From Spirochaetia bacterium (GTDB lineage: Bacteria > Spirochaetota > Spirochaetia > Treponematales > Breznakiellaceae): a stretch of 41,437 nt of DNA. Under the pieces are notes generated by a model that worked only from the letters and a program-made list of their open reading frames with translations, searched no databases and was not told where the DNA came from. Position 1 is the stretch's first letter; the number at the start of each line of letters is the position of its first letter. A program made the translations under genes and the position numbers. This document shows, one piece after another, positions 7,626-14,775 of this stretch. Where the stretch lies: positions 1 to 41,437 of the forward strand of contig BOAU01000007.1 of the NCBI GenBank assembly GCA_026002025.1, read 5' to 3'.

Positions 7626-8102
7626 ATGGAAAAGATTGCAAGTTTTCAGGTTGACCATCTGCGCTTAAAGCCCGGGGTCTATGTTTCCCGCAAGGACCGT
7701 TTCGGTGCCGCGGTGCTCACCACCTTTGATCTCCGCTTCAAGGAGCCGAACAAGGAGCCGGTCATTGATAACCCGGCGCTCCACACCATCGAGCACCTGG
7801 GGGCCACCTTCCTCCGTTCCCACAAGGAGTGGGGGCCCAGGATCGTGTACTTCGGGCCCATGGGCTGCCGCACCGGCTTTTATCTGATTGTCGAAGGGGA
7901 TCGAACCCCGGAAGACATCCTCCCGGTACTCCGGGAACTCCTGGACTGGATCGAAGCCTTCCAGGGCGATATCCCCGGCGCAGACCCGGCAGAATGCGGC
8001 AACTGGTCTGAGCAAAACCTGAACATGGCAAAATGGGAATCCCGTGGTTACGCCAAAATTGTCCGCAGTCCCGGCAAGGAAAACCTGAACTACCCTGCAT
8101 GA
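7626..8102 (+). CDS. luxS: S-ribosylhomocysteine lyase, autoinducer-2 synthesis
   Basis: A 158-residue LuxS. The metal ligands are visible as H53 and H57 of HTIEH and C124 of DPAECGN, with catalytic C81 in GCRTGFY and E56. It converts S-ribosylhomocysteine to homocysteine and the AI-2 precursor DPD. AAAAAGGAG ends nine bases before the ATG at 7626; the longer frame from 7599 overlaps mtnN and is not needed. Together mtnN-luxS recycle homocysteine, which ties in with the sulfur island further right. Its stop overlaps the next start (ATGA). Confidence 0.97.
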   Translation: MEKIASFQVDHLRLKPGVYVSRKDRFGAAVLTTFDLRFKEPNKEPVIDNPALHTIEHLGATFLRSHKEWGPRIVYFGPMGCRTGFYLIVEGDRTPEDILPVLRELLDWIEAFQGDIPGADPAECGNWSEQNLNMAKWESRGYAKIVRSPGKENLNYPA

Positions 8103-9502
8103 GTGTTTTTCTGCTGGCGGCGTCCGGCCTTGTTGTCATCGTCATCATATTTATGATGGCACAGGGCCGCGCAAAACGCGGGAAAACCACGGACAGTGAG
8201 GGCATTCCCGGTGAAAGTGAGGGTCCGGACCGGAAAAAAAAGACCAGGGGCCGGGATACAATCATCAGGGACGCGGCGCGGCGGCTGAATGTGAATCCCC
8301 ATGACATCCGTGCCCTTAAAAGCATGGGGGATATCTATTTCGGGGAAGAGGCCTGGATGGACGCCCTCAAATCCTATCAAACCCTCGCCAAGCTGGCGCC
8401 GTCCAACAGCGAGATAGATGGATTTGAGGTAAATTTGCGCTGCGGCCTTTCGGCGCTCAGGCTTAACCTGGCCGATGAAGCCTATAAGGGTTTTTCCGCA
8501 GCCTGGGTGCTGCGGGAAAACAATTTTGAGGTTAACTACAACCTGGGTTATCTCGAATTTCAGAAGAAAAATTACGAAAAGGCCATTCAATTCCTTCAAA
8601 AGGCCCGCCAGCAGAATCCGGAGAGCGCCCCGGCTCTCCGTTACCTGGGGCAGGCCCTGTTCGCTCTGAAAAAATTCCCCGAGGCCCAGACTTTTATCCG
8701 TAAGGCCGTAGACATCGCCCCTGATGACAGGGAATCCCTTTACACCCTGGGGGAATGTTATTACGAGGCGGGCCAGGGTGATGAGGCCCTGCGGATTTTC
8801 AGGCAGCTGCGGACAGACCCGGTCATGGGTCCTGCGGCCTGTCTTTTGTCCGGAGCCGTCTACCTGGCTCAGCATAATACCGAAAACGCCGTCCATGAGT
8901 TTGAGATCGGCCTGAAACACCAGGGCATCAAATCCGATATCCTCCTGGACTTGCGCTATCGCCTGGCCCTTGCCTATATCAAGCAGAACAACATCGGCAA
9001 GGCCATGGCCCTGCTCGCCCTGATCCGGGATACAACACCGGGCTATAAAGATGTGGCCATGCTGATCGACAAATACCGGGAACTCAACGCCAACCGCAAC
9101 CTTCAAATTTACCTTTTAGCCCCTTCCGCGGAATTTGCCGCCCTCTGCCGGAAGATACTCGCGGGTTATTACCCCAGTTCGAAGGTCAATATCATCAAAA
9201 GTGAAATCCGCAACAACGAATGGGCGGATATTGTTGCCGAAGTGGACACCCCAAAATGGTCGGATACCATCATGTTCCGGTTCATCAGGTCCCAGGGCTC
9301 CATCGGGGAACTGGCCCTTCGGGACCTGCTTTCCCGCCTTAAGGATGAAAAAGCCGGTAAGGGGGTTTGTATCACCGTGGGTTCCTTCAGTGACGAGGCC
9401 CGCCGCTACTCCGAAGCCCGGCTCATCGATCTGGTCGGAAGGGAAGGGCTTTCTGCGCAGCTGAACATGGTAGATACTTCCGGACAGGAACTTTTCGCTT
9501 AA
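8099..9502 (+). CDS. Membrane-anchored TPR protein with an Mrr-like C-terminal domain
   Basis: A 467-residue protein starting at the ATGA overlap with luxS. Residues 3-22 form a transmembrane anchor, followed by a charged linker. From about 65 to 335 there are TPR-type helical repeats (for example YNLGYLEFQKKNYEKAIQFL and LRYLGQALFALKKFPEAQTF). The last 130 residues resemble the catalytic fold of Mrr-type restriction enzymes: GSIGELALRDLLSRLKDEKA, KGVCITVGSFSDEARRYSEA, then LIDLVGREGL. The usual Q-x-K catalytic strand reads IMFRFIRSQ here, so the nuclease is probably inactive. The TPR call is firm; the Mrr likeness is my own reading. Confidence 0.75.
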   Translation: MSVFLLAASGLVVIVIIFMMAQGRAKRGKTTDSEGIPGESEGPDRKKKTRGRDTIIRDAARRLNVNPHDIRALKSMGDIYFGEEAWMDALKSYQTLAKLAPSNSEIDGFEVNLRCGLSALRLNLADEAYKGFSAAWVLRENNFEVNYNLGYLEFQKKNYEKAIQFLQKARQQNPESAPALRYLGQALFALKKFPEAQTFIRKAVDIAPDDRESLYTLGECYYEAGQGDEALRIFRQLRTDPVMGPAACLLSGAVYLAQHNTENAVHEFEIGLKHQGIKSDILLDLRYRLALAYIKQNNIGKAMALLALIRDTTPGYKDVAMLIDKYRELNANRNLQIYLLAPSAEFAALCRKILAGYYPSSKVNIIKSEIRNNEWADIVAEVDTPKWSDTIMFRFIRSQGSIGELALRDLLSRLKDEKAGKGVCITVGSFSDEARRYSEARLIDLVGREGLSAQLNMVDTSGQELFA

Positions 9503-9544
9503 TGCCGGGTATACTATTAATTGTACGTTCCATGGGGGATTGCA

Positions 9545-9916
9545 ATGAGACCGGTTGATCACTTTTTATCCCAGCTTGATAAACTTGAACGGGGTTCCGC
9601 CGCGGCATTGGCCGCCGGCGAGGATCGCCTGGTCCGGGATTTTGTCAGCCTCTGCGCCCCGGTAATCGGAGCCCCTGCCGCGGAGGATCTCTGCCGCAGC
9701 ATCCTGGACCGGCTGCGCAAGGTCACGCCACCGCCCCTGCAAAAAATCGGCTTTACCGCGGCCTTTCTGCTGGGTGAATTCGATGACACGATGAATCTGG
9801 ATCAGGACGATTGGGAAGATATCAAGGAAACCCTGGAGGATATCTCCGGGGAAATGAACATGGACACCCTTACCGCGCTGATGGGGGAATTGCTTTCCCG
9901 TGGGAAACTTGCCTGA
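9545..9916 (+). CDS. Hypothetical protein, 123 residues
   Basis: An acidic, mostly helical protein beginning MRPVDHFLSQLDKLERG, with no membrane segment or recognisable catalytic motif. The start at 9545 is preceded by GGGGGAT. An upstream in-frame ATG at 9521 would add eight residues. The middle has an Ala/Arg/Leu-rich helix and the C-terminus an acidic DDWEDIKETLEDISGEMNMD stretch. It lies 42 bases after the TPR gene in the same direction, so it may share its transcript. I do not recognise a family. Confidence 0.6.
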   Translation: MRPVDHFLSQLDKLERGSAAALAAGEDRLVRDFVSLCAPVIGAPAAEDLCRSILDRLRKVTPPPLQKIGFTAAFLLGEFDDTMNLDQDDWEDIKETLEDISGEMNMDTLTALMGELLSRGKLA

Positions 9917-9919
9917 ACA

Positions 9920-9960
9920 AAATAAAAAAGGGCCTGTCCCCGGCTTACCGGAAACAGCCC
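9920..9960 (-). terminator. Rho-independent terminator of the RRM gene
   Basis: On the minus strand, a stem made from the complement of 9948-9960 and 9930-9943 closes over a four-base loop, with a few G-U pairs. It is followed by a T-rich run (complement of the A run ending at 9929). It lies about 40 bases after the stop of the RRM gene and also separates it from the convergent + strand gene. Confidence 0.75.
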
Positions 9961-10000
9961 TCTATCTAAAACAATACAGCTCCTTTCTTATAACAACATC

Positions 10001-10297
10001 TTACCAGTTGTTACCGTATCCGCCGCCTGAGCCGCCGCGGTCCCGGCGAGGTTTATCCATCGCTTCGTTTACCCGGAGCTGACGGCCGTCAAATTCGCGG
10101 CCATTGGTTCCCGCAATCGCGGCGCTTGCTTCTTCATCGGTGTTCATTTCGATAAATCCGAATCCTTTGGAATTGCCGGTGTCACGGTCCATGATGATCT
10201 TGGCAGATGCGACGCCTCCGAATTCAGAGAACAGATTGCGAAGACCATCCTCGGTGGTGTTGTAAGAGAGATTCCCGACATACAGTTTCTTGGCCAT
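10001..10297 (-). CDS. RRM-type RNA-binding protein
   Basis: A 98-residue single RNA-recognition-motif protein. RNP2 is KKLYVGNLSYNT and RNP1 is KGFGFIEM; a short arginine- and glycine-rich tail ends GGSGGGYGNNW. Such proteins in cyanobacteria and other bacteria bind RNA and are often cold-induced. The ATG at 10297 is preferred, with AAAGGAA upstream; a GTG at 10315 would add six residues. A promoter near 10603-10631 would give a roughly 300-base leader, suggesting control at the RNA level. Confidence 0.92.
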   Translation of the reverse strand: MAKKLYVGNLSYNTTEDGLRNLFSEFGGVASAKIIMDRDTGNSKGFGFIEMNTDEEASAAIAGTNGREFDGRQLRVNEAMDKPRRDRGGSGGGYGNNW

Positions 10298-10674
10298 TGA
10301 AAAAATTCCTTTCACCCGGCTTAATCAAGGGATCGTGAGCCTTCGGTCCGGCGGCCTGTGGCCGCAAACCAAAACTTTCCGGTCCTTTGATTTGATGCGT
10401 CCGGGTACGCGCGTTATTCACGCCCACAAAAATGGGCGACTCCGTTCCCCTTCTGGGGAAGACAGGATGCAAAAAAAATTTGACTAGGATAACGCAGGAT
10501 TTCGGGGAGAGAGGCGCAGAACCGCAAGCTTTTTAAACAGGGCAAATCCATTTGAGGATTGCCATACCGCAAAATACTCAAAAAATTATCCTATACATAG
10601 AAACATTATCCCAATTCAAAATAAGCGTCAAGTATATTTTCGGTTATTTTCAAATGAAATAGTAAAAATTTGCA
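10298..10674 (-). other. Long non-coding leader between the RRM gene and radA
   Basis: No convincing gene lies here. The minus strand carries a sigma-70 promoter at 10603-10631 and then a roughly 300-base leader to the RRM gene. A perfect hairpin, GCGGCC-ACA-GGCCGC on the minus strand (10350-10364), sits in its second half. Near the radA stop there is a weak AAATAGT/ACTATTT inverted repeat, too poor to call a terminator. Confidence 0.5.
10603..10631 (-). promoter_or_regulatory. Promoter for the RRM gene
   Basis: On the minus strand, TTGACG (complement of 10626-10631) and TAATGT (complement of 10603-10608) are spaced by exactly 17 bases. This is the best sigma-70 match between radA and the RRM gene. 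Transcription would begin near 10596. Confidence 0.6.
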
Positions 10675-12066
10675 CTATTTTTGGGTGAAAATCAGTTTTA
10701 TGGCGGATTTAATGTCTTTAACCGTTTCCGCCCCTTCTTCAGGACCGATGAACCGCTCAAAGCCCAGCCCTTTGGCGGTTTTGATCCGCCCCGCAAGGCG
10801 GCGCACCGGACGGATTTCCCCGGTAAGGGAAAGCTCCCCGGCAATAACCAGCCCGGCGGGCAGGGGGAGTCCGGTCCGGGCGGAATAGATGGCGCAGCCC
10901 AGGGCCAGTTCCACCCCCACTTCGTTTATCCTGATGCCTCCCGCCACGTTCACGTAGAGGTCCTGGTCGGAAAGCCGCAGCCCCAAATGCTTTTCCAGGG
11001 CGGCCGCCACCCGCGAAACCCGCGCCGAGTCGATCCGGTCGGAAAAAACCCGGCTCATGGCCCCCTTGGCGGGCACGGTGAGGGCCTGGATCTCCACCAG
11101 CAGGGTCCGGGAGCCCTCCAGCACGGCGGCGGTGGCCACCCCGGCGGGTAAATCCCCTTCCCGGCGGACCAAAAAGAGCAGGGACGTGTCCTCCACCGCG
11201 GAAAGCCCCTTTTCACCCATGGTAAAAATCCCGATCTCGTCCACTGAACCGAAGCGGTTCTTCGCCGCCCGGAGGAAACGGCTGTCCCCCTCGTTCTGCT
11301 CAAAGTACAGTACCGTATCCACCATGTGTTCCAGGGTCTTGGGCCCAGAAATGATCCCTTCCTTGGTCACATGGGCCACGAGAAACAGGGCGGCATCATG
11401 CTCCTTGACCCAGGAGATAAGCTCAAAGGAGCAGTACTTCATCTGATTAACGGTGCCAGGCACCATTCCGGCCTCGGCGGTGAAGAGGGTCTGGGCGGAA
11501 TCTACCATTATGAGCACGGGCTTTACCGATTCCAACAGGGCATTGATGTCCTCAAGCCGCCCGGAGCAGCAAATTTCAATCCTTTCGCCCAGGGAGCCGC
11601 TGCCTTTGGCACTCTTTTCCAGAAGTCCCAGCCTATCAGCCCTCATCCGTATCTGCCCGGCGGATTCTTCCCCGGAGATGTAGAGGATGCGGCCTTTGGT
11701 CTCCGCAGCGGCGGCGGCCTGCAGGAGCAGGGTGGACTTCCCGATCCCCGGCTCGCCCCCCACCAGGATAGCGGACCTTTTCATGATGCCCCCGCCCAGG
11801 ACCCGGTCCAGTTCCGGGATGCCGCTGTTGATGCGGCTCCCCTCCTCCGGATCGATGGACGAAAGGGGGAAGGACTGGGGGAGGCTGCCGGACCTGTTGC
11901 CGCCCGCTCCGCCATGACTTGCGCCCTGCCCCGGTCCGCCCCGGCCGGTGACGGCGGTTTCGATCAGGGTATTCCACTCCCCGCATTCGGGGCAGCGGCC
12001 CAGCCACTTGGGCTCCTCATGACCGCAGGCGGAACACCGGTAGATAAAGGATTTTTGTTTTTTCAC
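10675..12066 (-). CDS. radA: DNA repair protein RadA/Sms
   Basis: A 463-residue RadA. The N-terminal zinc finger has C11, C14, C25 and C28 (CSACG and RCPECGEW). A RecA-like ATPase follows, with Walker A GGEPGIGKST, a Walker B-like VLIMVDSAQT and the RadA-specific KNRFGSVDEIG motif. The C-terminal half is the inactive Lon-protease-like domain. RadA is a branch-migrating helicase in recombinational repair. The first codon is GTG and no ribosome site precedes it; there is a stop shortly upstream in frame, so no longer form is possible. A glycine-rich linker lies around residues 42-60. Confidence 0.96.
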   Translation of the reverse strand: MKKQKSFIYRCSACGHEEPKWLGRCPECGEWNTLIETAVTGRGGPGQGASHGGAGGNRSGSLPQSFPLSSIDPEEGSRINSGIPELDRVLGGGIMKRSAILVGGEPGIGKSTLLLQAAAAAETKGRILYISGEESAGQIRMRADRLGLLEKSAKGSGSLGERIEICCSGRLEDINALLESVKPVLIMVDSAQTLFTAEAGMVPGTVNQMKYCSFELISWVKEHDAALFLVAHVTKEGIISGPKTLEHMVDTVLYFEQNEGDSRFLRAAKNRFGSVDEIGIFTMGEKGLSAVEDTSLLFLVRREGDLPAGVATAAVLEGSRTLLVEIQALTVPAKGAMSRVFSDRIDSARVSRVAAALEKHLGLRLSDQDLYVNVAGGIRINEVGVELALGCAIYSARTGLPLPAGLVIAGELSLTGEIRPVRRLAGRIKTAKGLGFERFIGPEEGAETVKDIKSAIKLIFTQK

Positions 12067-12132
12067 GGGGAAAGTTTAACACGATGGGGGAGAAAATTCA
12101 CGGGGAATATGACATCCGTCCAGGGCGAGTGT

Positions 12133-12161
12133 TTGACAACAATGGGCAAACCCCTTATATT
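12133..12161 (+). promoter_or_regulatory. Strong promoter of abi-module copy 1
   Basis: TTGACA at 12133-12138 and TATATT at 12156-12161 are spaced by 17 bases, close to consensus sigma-70. The same promoter recurs at 23248-23276 as part of a 148-base repeat. Confidence 0.75.
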
Positions 12162-12167
12162 TTCCTT

Positions 12168-12233
12168 AGTGATCGTGTTGCGGAGGTTATAAACCAAAGC
12201 GACCGGGGGGGCCCTGAAGGGCTCCTTTTTTTT
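12168..12233 (+). ncRNA. Small terminator-ended RNA ahead of an abi gene, copy 1
   Basis: Starting about seven bases after the -10, the transcript would be about 65 nucleotides. It can fold a nested stem in which GTTGC (12177-12181) pairs with GCGAC (12199-12203), around an inner GGTT/AACC hairpin. It then has a GGGGCCC-TGAA-GGGCTCC hairpin followed by eight Ts (12226-12233), a textbook intrinsic terminator. It sits between a promoter and an Abi-family ORF, as reported for abiF-type leader RNAs. Identity with that class is inferred from position and form. The second copy preserves the stem with an A-U in place of a G-U pair. Confidence 0.6.
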
Positions 12234-12246
12234 ATCAGAGGGTACA

Positions 12247-12474
12247 ATGCCGGAAAAGAAACCTTTTTTGACCTACGAACAGCAGATACGCAAACTCCGG
12301 GACGAAAAGGGCCTTGCCATACCCGATGAACCTCACGCCATAGAAATCCTGACGCAGACCGGCTATTTCTCCCTGTTCTTTCGCGCATTGGAAGGGCTAA
12401 TCCAAAACCACCCGGATAACGCCGTTTTTCCAAAAATAGAACTGATTAAGAGCATGGGGTTTCCGGCTAATTGA
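12247..12474 (+). pseudogene. Internally deleted Abi_2/AbiF-like gene
   Basis: The 75-residue ORF begins like an Abi_2-family abortive-infection protein, with KPFLTYEQQIRKLRDEKGL and then a TQTGYFSLF region. It ends like the C-terminus of the same family (LIQNHPDNAVF..IKSMGFPAN). Intact family members are about 300 residues, so the middle has apparently been lost in frame after about residue 44. AbiF/AbiD proteins are phage-defence effectors. The ORF may still be translated (AGAGGG before the ATG), but an active toxin is unlikely. It follows the small RNA at 12168-12233. Confidence 0.6.
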
Positions 12475-12550
12475 CGGGAAGCGGCGGTATTGCCGGTATA
12501 ACGGAAAAAGATATAAATTTTTTCTATTATGCACCATCTGCCGTTTGTAT

Positions 12551-13891
12551 TCACTCCCCCCGCATTATTTTGAACAATGGGCGGCTTAATAAAACCGCTA
12601 TTCCCGTTGTCAGAATATCGGCGGCGGGCTGCGCCCAGATAAAACCATTAAAACCAAAGGTATGATTTAGCAGGTAAAGCAATGGAACATAAAACATAAG
12701 TTGCCGTCCCATAGAAATGACCATTGCCTGAATCGATTTGCCAAAAGACTGAAACGAGACCATTAGCGTTATCTGCGATCCGATAAATGGCAGCCCCCAG
12801 ACAAACGTATGCATTATCGCTGTTCCGGCTTCAATGGTTTTTATGTCATTGATAAAAAACCTGATAAACATATCACCAAATAGACGGAGAATAATGCTTC
12901 CCGCAATACAAAGCATAGTCGCGTATATTATTGTCAGTTTGAATCCATGGCGGAGACGGTCATAATTTTTTGCGCCGTAATTAAATCCGGCAAAAGGCTG
13001 AAAGCCCTGAACAAGCGCGAAGACCAGCATGAAATACAAACTGGCAATCCGCATCTGAACACCGATACCCGCAACGACAAAATCACCGTAACTTGCTGCA
13101 ATACGGTTTCCCAGTATGTTGGAAACGCTCATAATAACATTGCTTAATCCCGCTGGTATGCCGATAGATAACACTTGAAACAGCATCGTGTTATTTGGCC
13201 TGTAATCAACAGGTTTTATAGACAGAATTGTTTTTTTTGAGAGGAAGTAGCAAACCCCGTAGACAAATGACGCGGTTTGTCCCGCAACGGTTGCCCATGC
13301 CGCTCCAGCTGTTCCCATCTTATACCCCAAGATAAAAATAGGATCAAGAATGATGTTAAGCACAATACCGATAAGTTGAAGCATCATCGCTTTATCAGTT
13401 GCGCCCTCGCTGCGCATTTGCCCGCTCAACACCGCTCCCGCCGCCGCAACCGGAATAAAAAGCACTACCACCGAAAAATAATCGCTGGTATAAGCGAAGG
13501 TTCCTTCACTTGCGCCGATAAGATGCAGCACCGGTGTTTTGAAAATCAAGAGGGCAGCGGTTAATAGAATCCCGATACCAAGGGCAGAGTAAAATGACAC
13601 TGATGATGTTATACGGGCCTCATCGTTCCTTTTCGATCCGAGCATTCGGGAAATGTAACTTGATCCGCCGGTGGCAAATACGTTGCCTAATGCTTGCGAA
13701 AGCATAAACAAGGGGAACGCCAAAGAAACCGCCGCCACCATGTTTGGGTCCCCGGTCTTGCCGATAAAGAACATATCGGTCATGTTGTAAACCGCCTGGG
13801 CGAGCATTGCCGCCATCATCGGCAGCGCCAGGCGAATAATAGCAGGCCCCACGGGGGCGGTTTCCATAAGTTGAGTGCCTGTATATTTCAT
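12551..13891 (-). CDS. MATE family multidrug/Na+ antiporter
   Basis: A 446-residue integral membrane protein with about twelve predicted hydrophobic helices and the MATE layout. The N-terminal APVGPAIIRLALPMMAAMLAQAVYNMTDMFFIG is followed by two repeated halves; the second begins at LFQVLSIGIPAGLSNVIMS. MATE proteins export cationic drugs and other organic molecules using Na+ or H+ gradients. Its start overlaps the alarmone synthetase stop, so the two form one operon. The gene is visibly more AT-rich than radA next door, hinting at transfer. The substrate cannot be predicted. Confidence 0.92.
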   Translation of the reverse strand: MKYTGTQLMETAPVGPAIIRLALPMMAAMLAQAVYNMTDMFFIGKTGDPNMVAAVSLAFPLFMLSQALGNVFATGGSSYISRMLGSKRNDEARITSSVSFYSALGIGILLTAALLIFKTPVLHLIGASEGTFAYTSDYFSVVVLFIPVAAAGAVLSGQMRSEGATDKAMMLQLIGIVLNIILDPIFILGYKMGTAGAAWATVAGQTASFVYGVCYFLSKKTILSIKPVDYRPNNTMLFQVLSIGIPAGLSNVIMSVSNILGNRIAASYGDFVVAGIGVQMRIASLYFMLVFALVQGFQPFAGFNYGAKNYDRLRHGFKLTIIYATMLCIAGSIILRLFGDMFIRFFINDIKTIEAGTAIMHTFVWGLPFIGSQITLMVSFQSFGKSIQAMVISMGRQLMFYVPLLYLLNHTFGFNGFIWAQPAADILTTGIAVLLSRPLFKIMRGE

Positions 13892-14628
13892 GCTGTTTTC
13901 TCCCTTTCTGTTTCAAACGAGTTGTGGTCAATACCATCCCGAATGCTTTGCATTTTTAAGTCAAGTCTTGCGCTGGTTTCAGCGCATTCGAACAATTCAG
14001 CCGATATTCTTTTTGCGGTTTCGAGGTCTATATTTTTTTTATACTGAAGCCTATGCTCCAGATTCGCCCAAAAATCCATTGCGATAGTCCGCAACTGTAT
14101 TTCTACTTTTACATATCTTTTTTCGTTTTGCAGAAATATCGGCGTTTCAATGATTAAATGCAGACTGCGGTAGCCACTTTCTTTCGGCCTTGCGATATAA
14201 TCTTTCCTTTCCAAAAGTTTAATATCGTCTTGTCTTGTGAGGCAGTCAGCAAGCATATATACATCGTCAATAAACGGACATATAACACGGATACCGGCAA
14301 TGTCGTGAATATGTTCTTCAATAAATTTTTCTATTTGACGCGGGTCTGTCTGTGTATTGCCGGGAGGCTCCAATCCCATACGGCGCAGTTTTTTTCGCAG
14401 ACTGTCAGCGTCCTTTACCCGTTTCTCAATAGTGTCAATGGGGTTTCGTTCATGGACAAACGAAAATTCATCATTGAGAACCTTCAATTTTGTTTCAACC
14501 ACATTCAGGGCGGAACTGTAATAGGACATATGTTTTTTTGGTCCCTCAATTATCGGTTTTAGCAGTTCAAAAAACGCATCGTCGTCTTTTTGTATCGTTT
14601 TCATAGCCGCGTCCATGGTAATTTCCAT
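13888..14628 (-). CDS. Small alarmone synthetase (RelA/SpoT domain, RelQ/RelP-like)
   Basis: A 246-residue stand-alone ppGpp synthetase domain without hydrolase or regulatory domains. Characteristic motifs are IAGIRVICPFIDDVYMLAD, RPKESGYRSLHLIIE, and VEIQLRTIAMDFWANLEHRL. These enzymes make (p)ppGpp from GTP or GDP and ATP. AAAGGAGA ten bases before the ATG supports the start at 14628. Coupling to a MATE exporter is unusual. Toxic ToxSAS variants exist, but nothing here resembles an antitoxin gene, so a normal stress-signalling role is more likely. Confidence 0.92.
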   Translation of the reverse strand: MEITMDAAMKTIQKDDDAFFELLKPIIEGPKKHMSYYSSALNVVETKLKVLNDEFSFVHERNPIDTIEKRVKDADSLRKKLRRMGLEPPGNTQTDPRQIEKFIEEHIHDIAGIRVICPFIDDVYMLADCLTRQDDIKLLERKDYIARPKESGYRSLHLIIETPIFLQNEKRYVKVEIQLRTIAMDFWANLEHRLQYKKNIDLETAKRISAELFECAETSARLDLKMQSIRDGIDHNSFETEREKTA

Positions 14629-14678
14629 ACTGTTTTGCTCTCCTTTGAGGATATAAACATTTACCCGATACTATGATT

Positions 14679-14696
14679 ACAAGCCACACGGCTTGT
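14679..14696. promoter_or_regulatory. Perfect palindrome at the 5' end of the alarmone synthetase transcript
   Basis: ACAAGCC and GGCTTGT flank ACAC as a perfect seven-base inverted repeat. On the minus strand it begins about eight bases after the -10, so it covers the likely start of transcription. It could be a repressor operator or a 5' hairpin that stabilises the message. Confidence 0.5.
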
Positions 14697-14703
14697 ATAA
14701 TTT

Positions 14704-14732
14704 AATATAACAATGCCTTAATAAACAAACAA
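14704..14732 (-). promoter_or_regulatory. Promoter of the alarmone synthetase-MATE operon
   Basis: On the minus strand, TTGTTT (complement of 14727-14732) and TATATT (complement of 14704-14709) are spaced by 17 bases, in an AT-rich stretch between the histidine kinase stop and the synthetase gene. Confidence 0.55.
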
Positions 14733-14775
14733 TAAATGAATTATAAATATTCTATAAATTCCCCGGATGGCGTGT

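Noticed and set aside
11326..12192. A 288-codon + strand frame opposite radA
   Set aside because: Antisense shadow; radA carries its zinc finger, Walker and KNRFG motifs throughout.
13888..14628. ToxSAS-type toxin-antitoxin unit
   Set aside because: No small antitoxin ORF accompanies the synthetase; the partner is a full-length MATE exporter.
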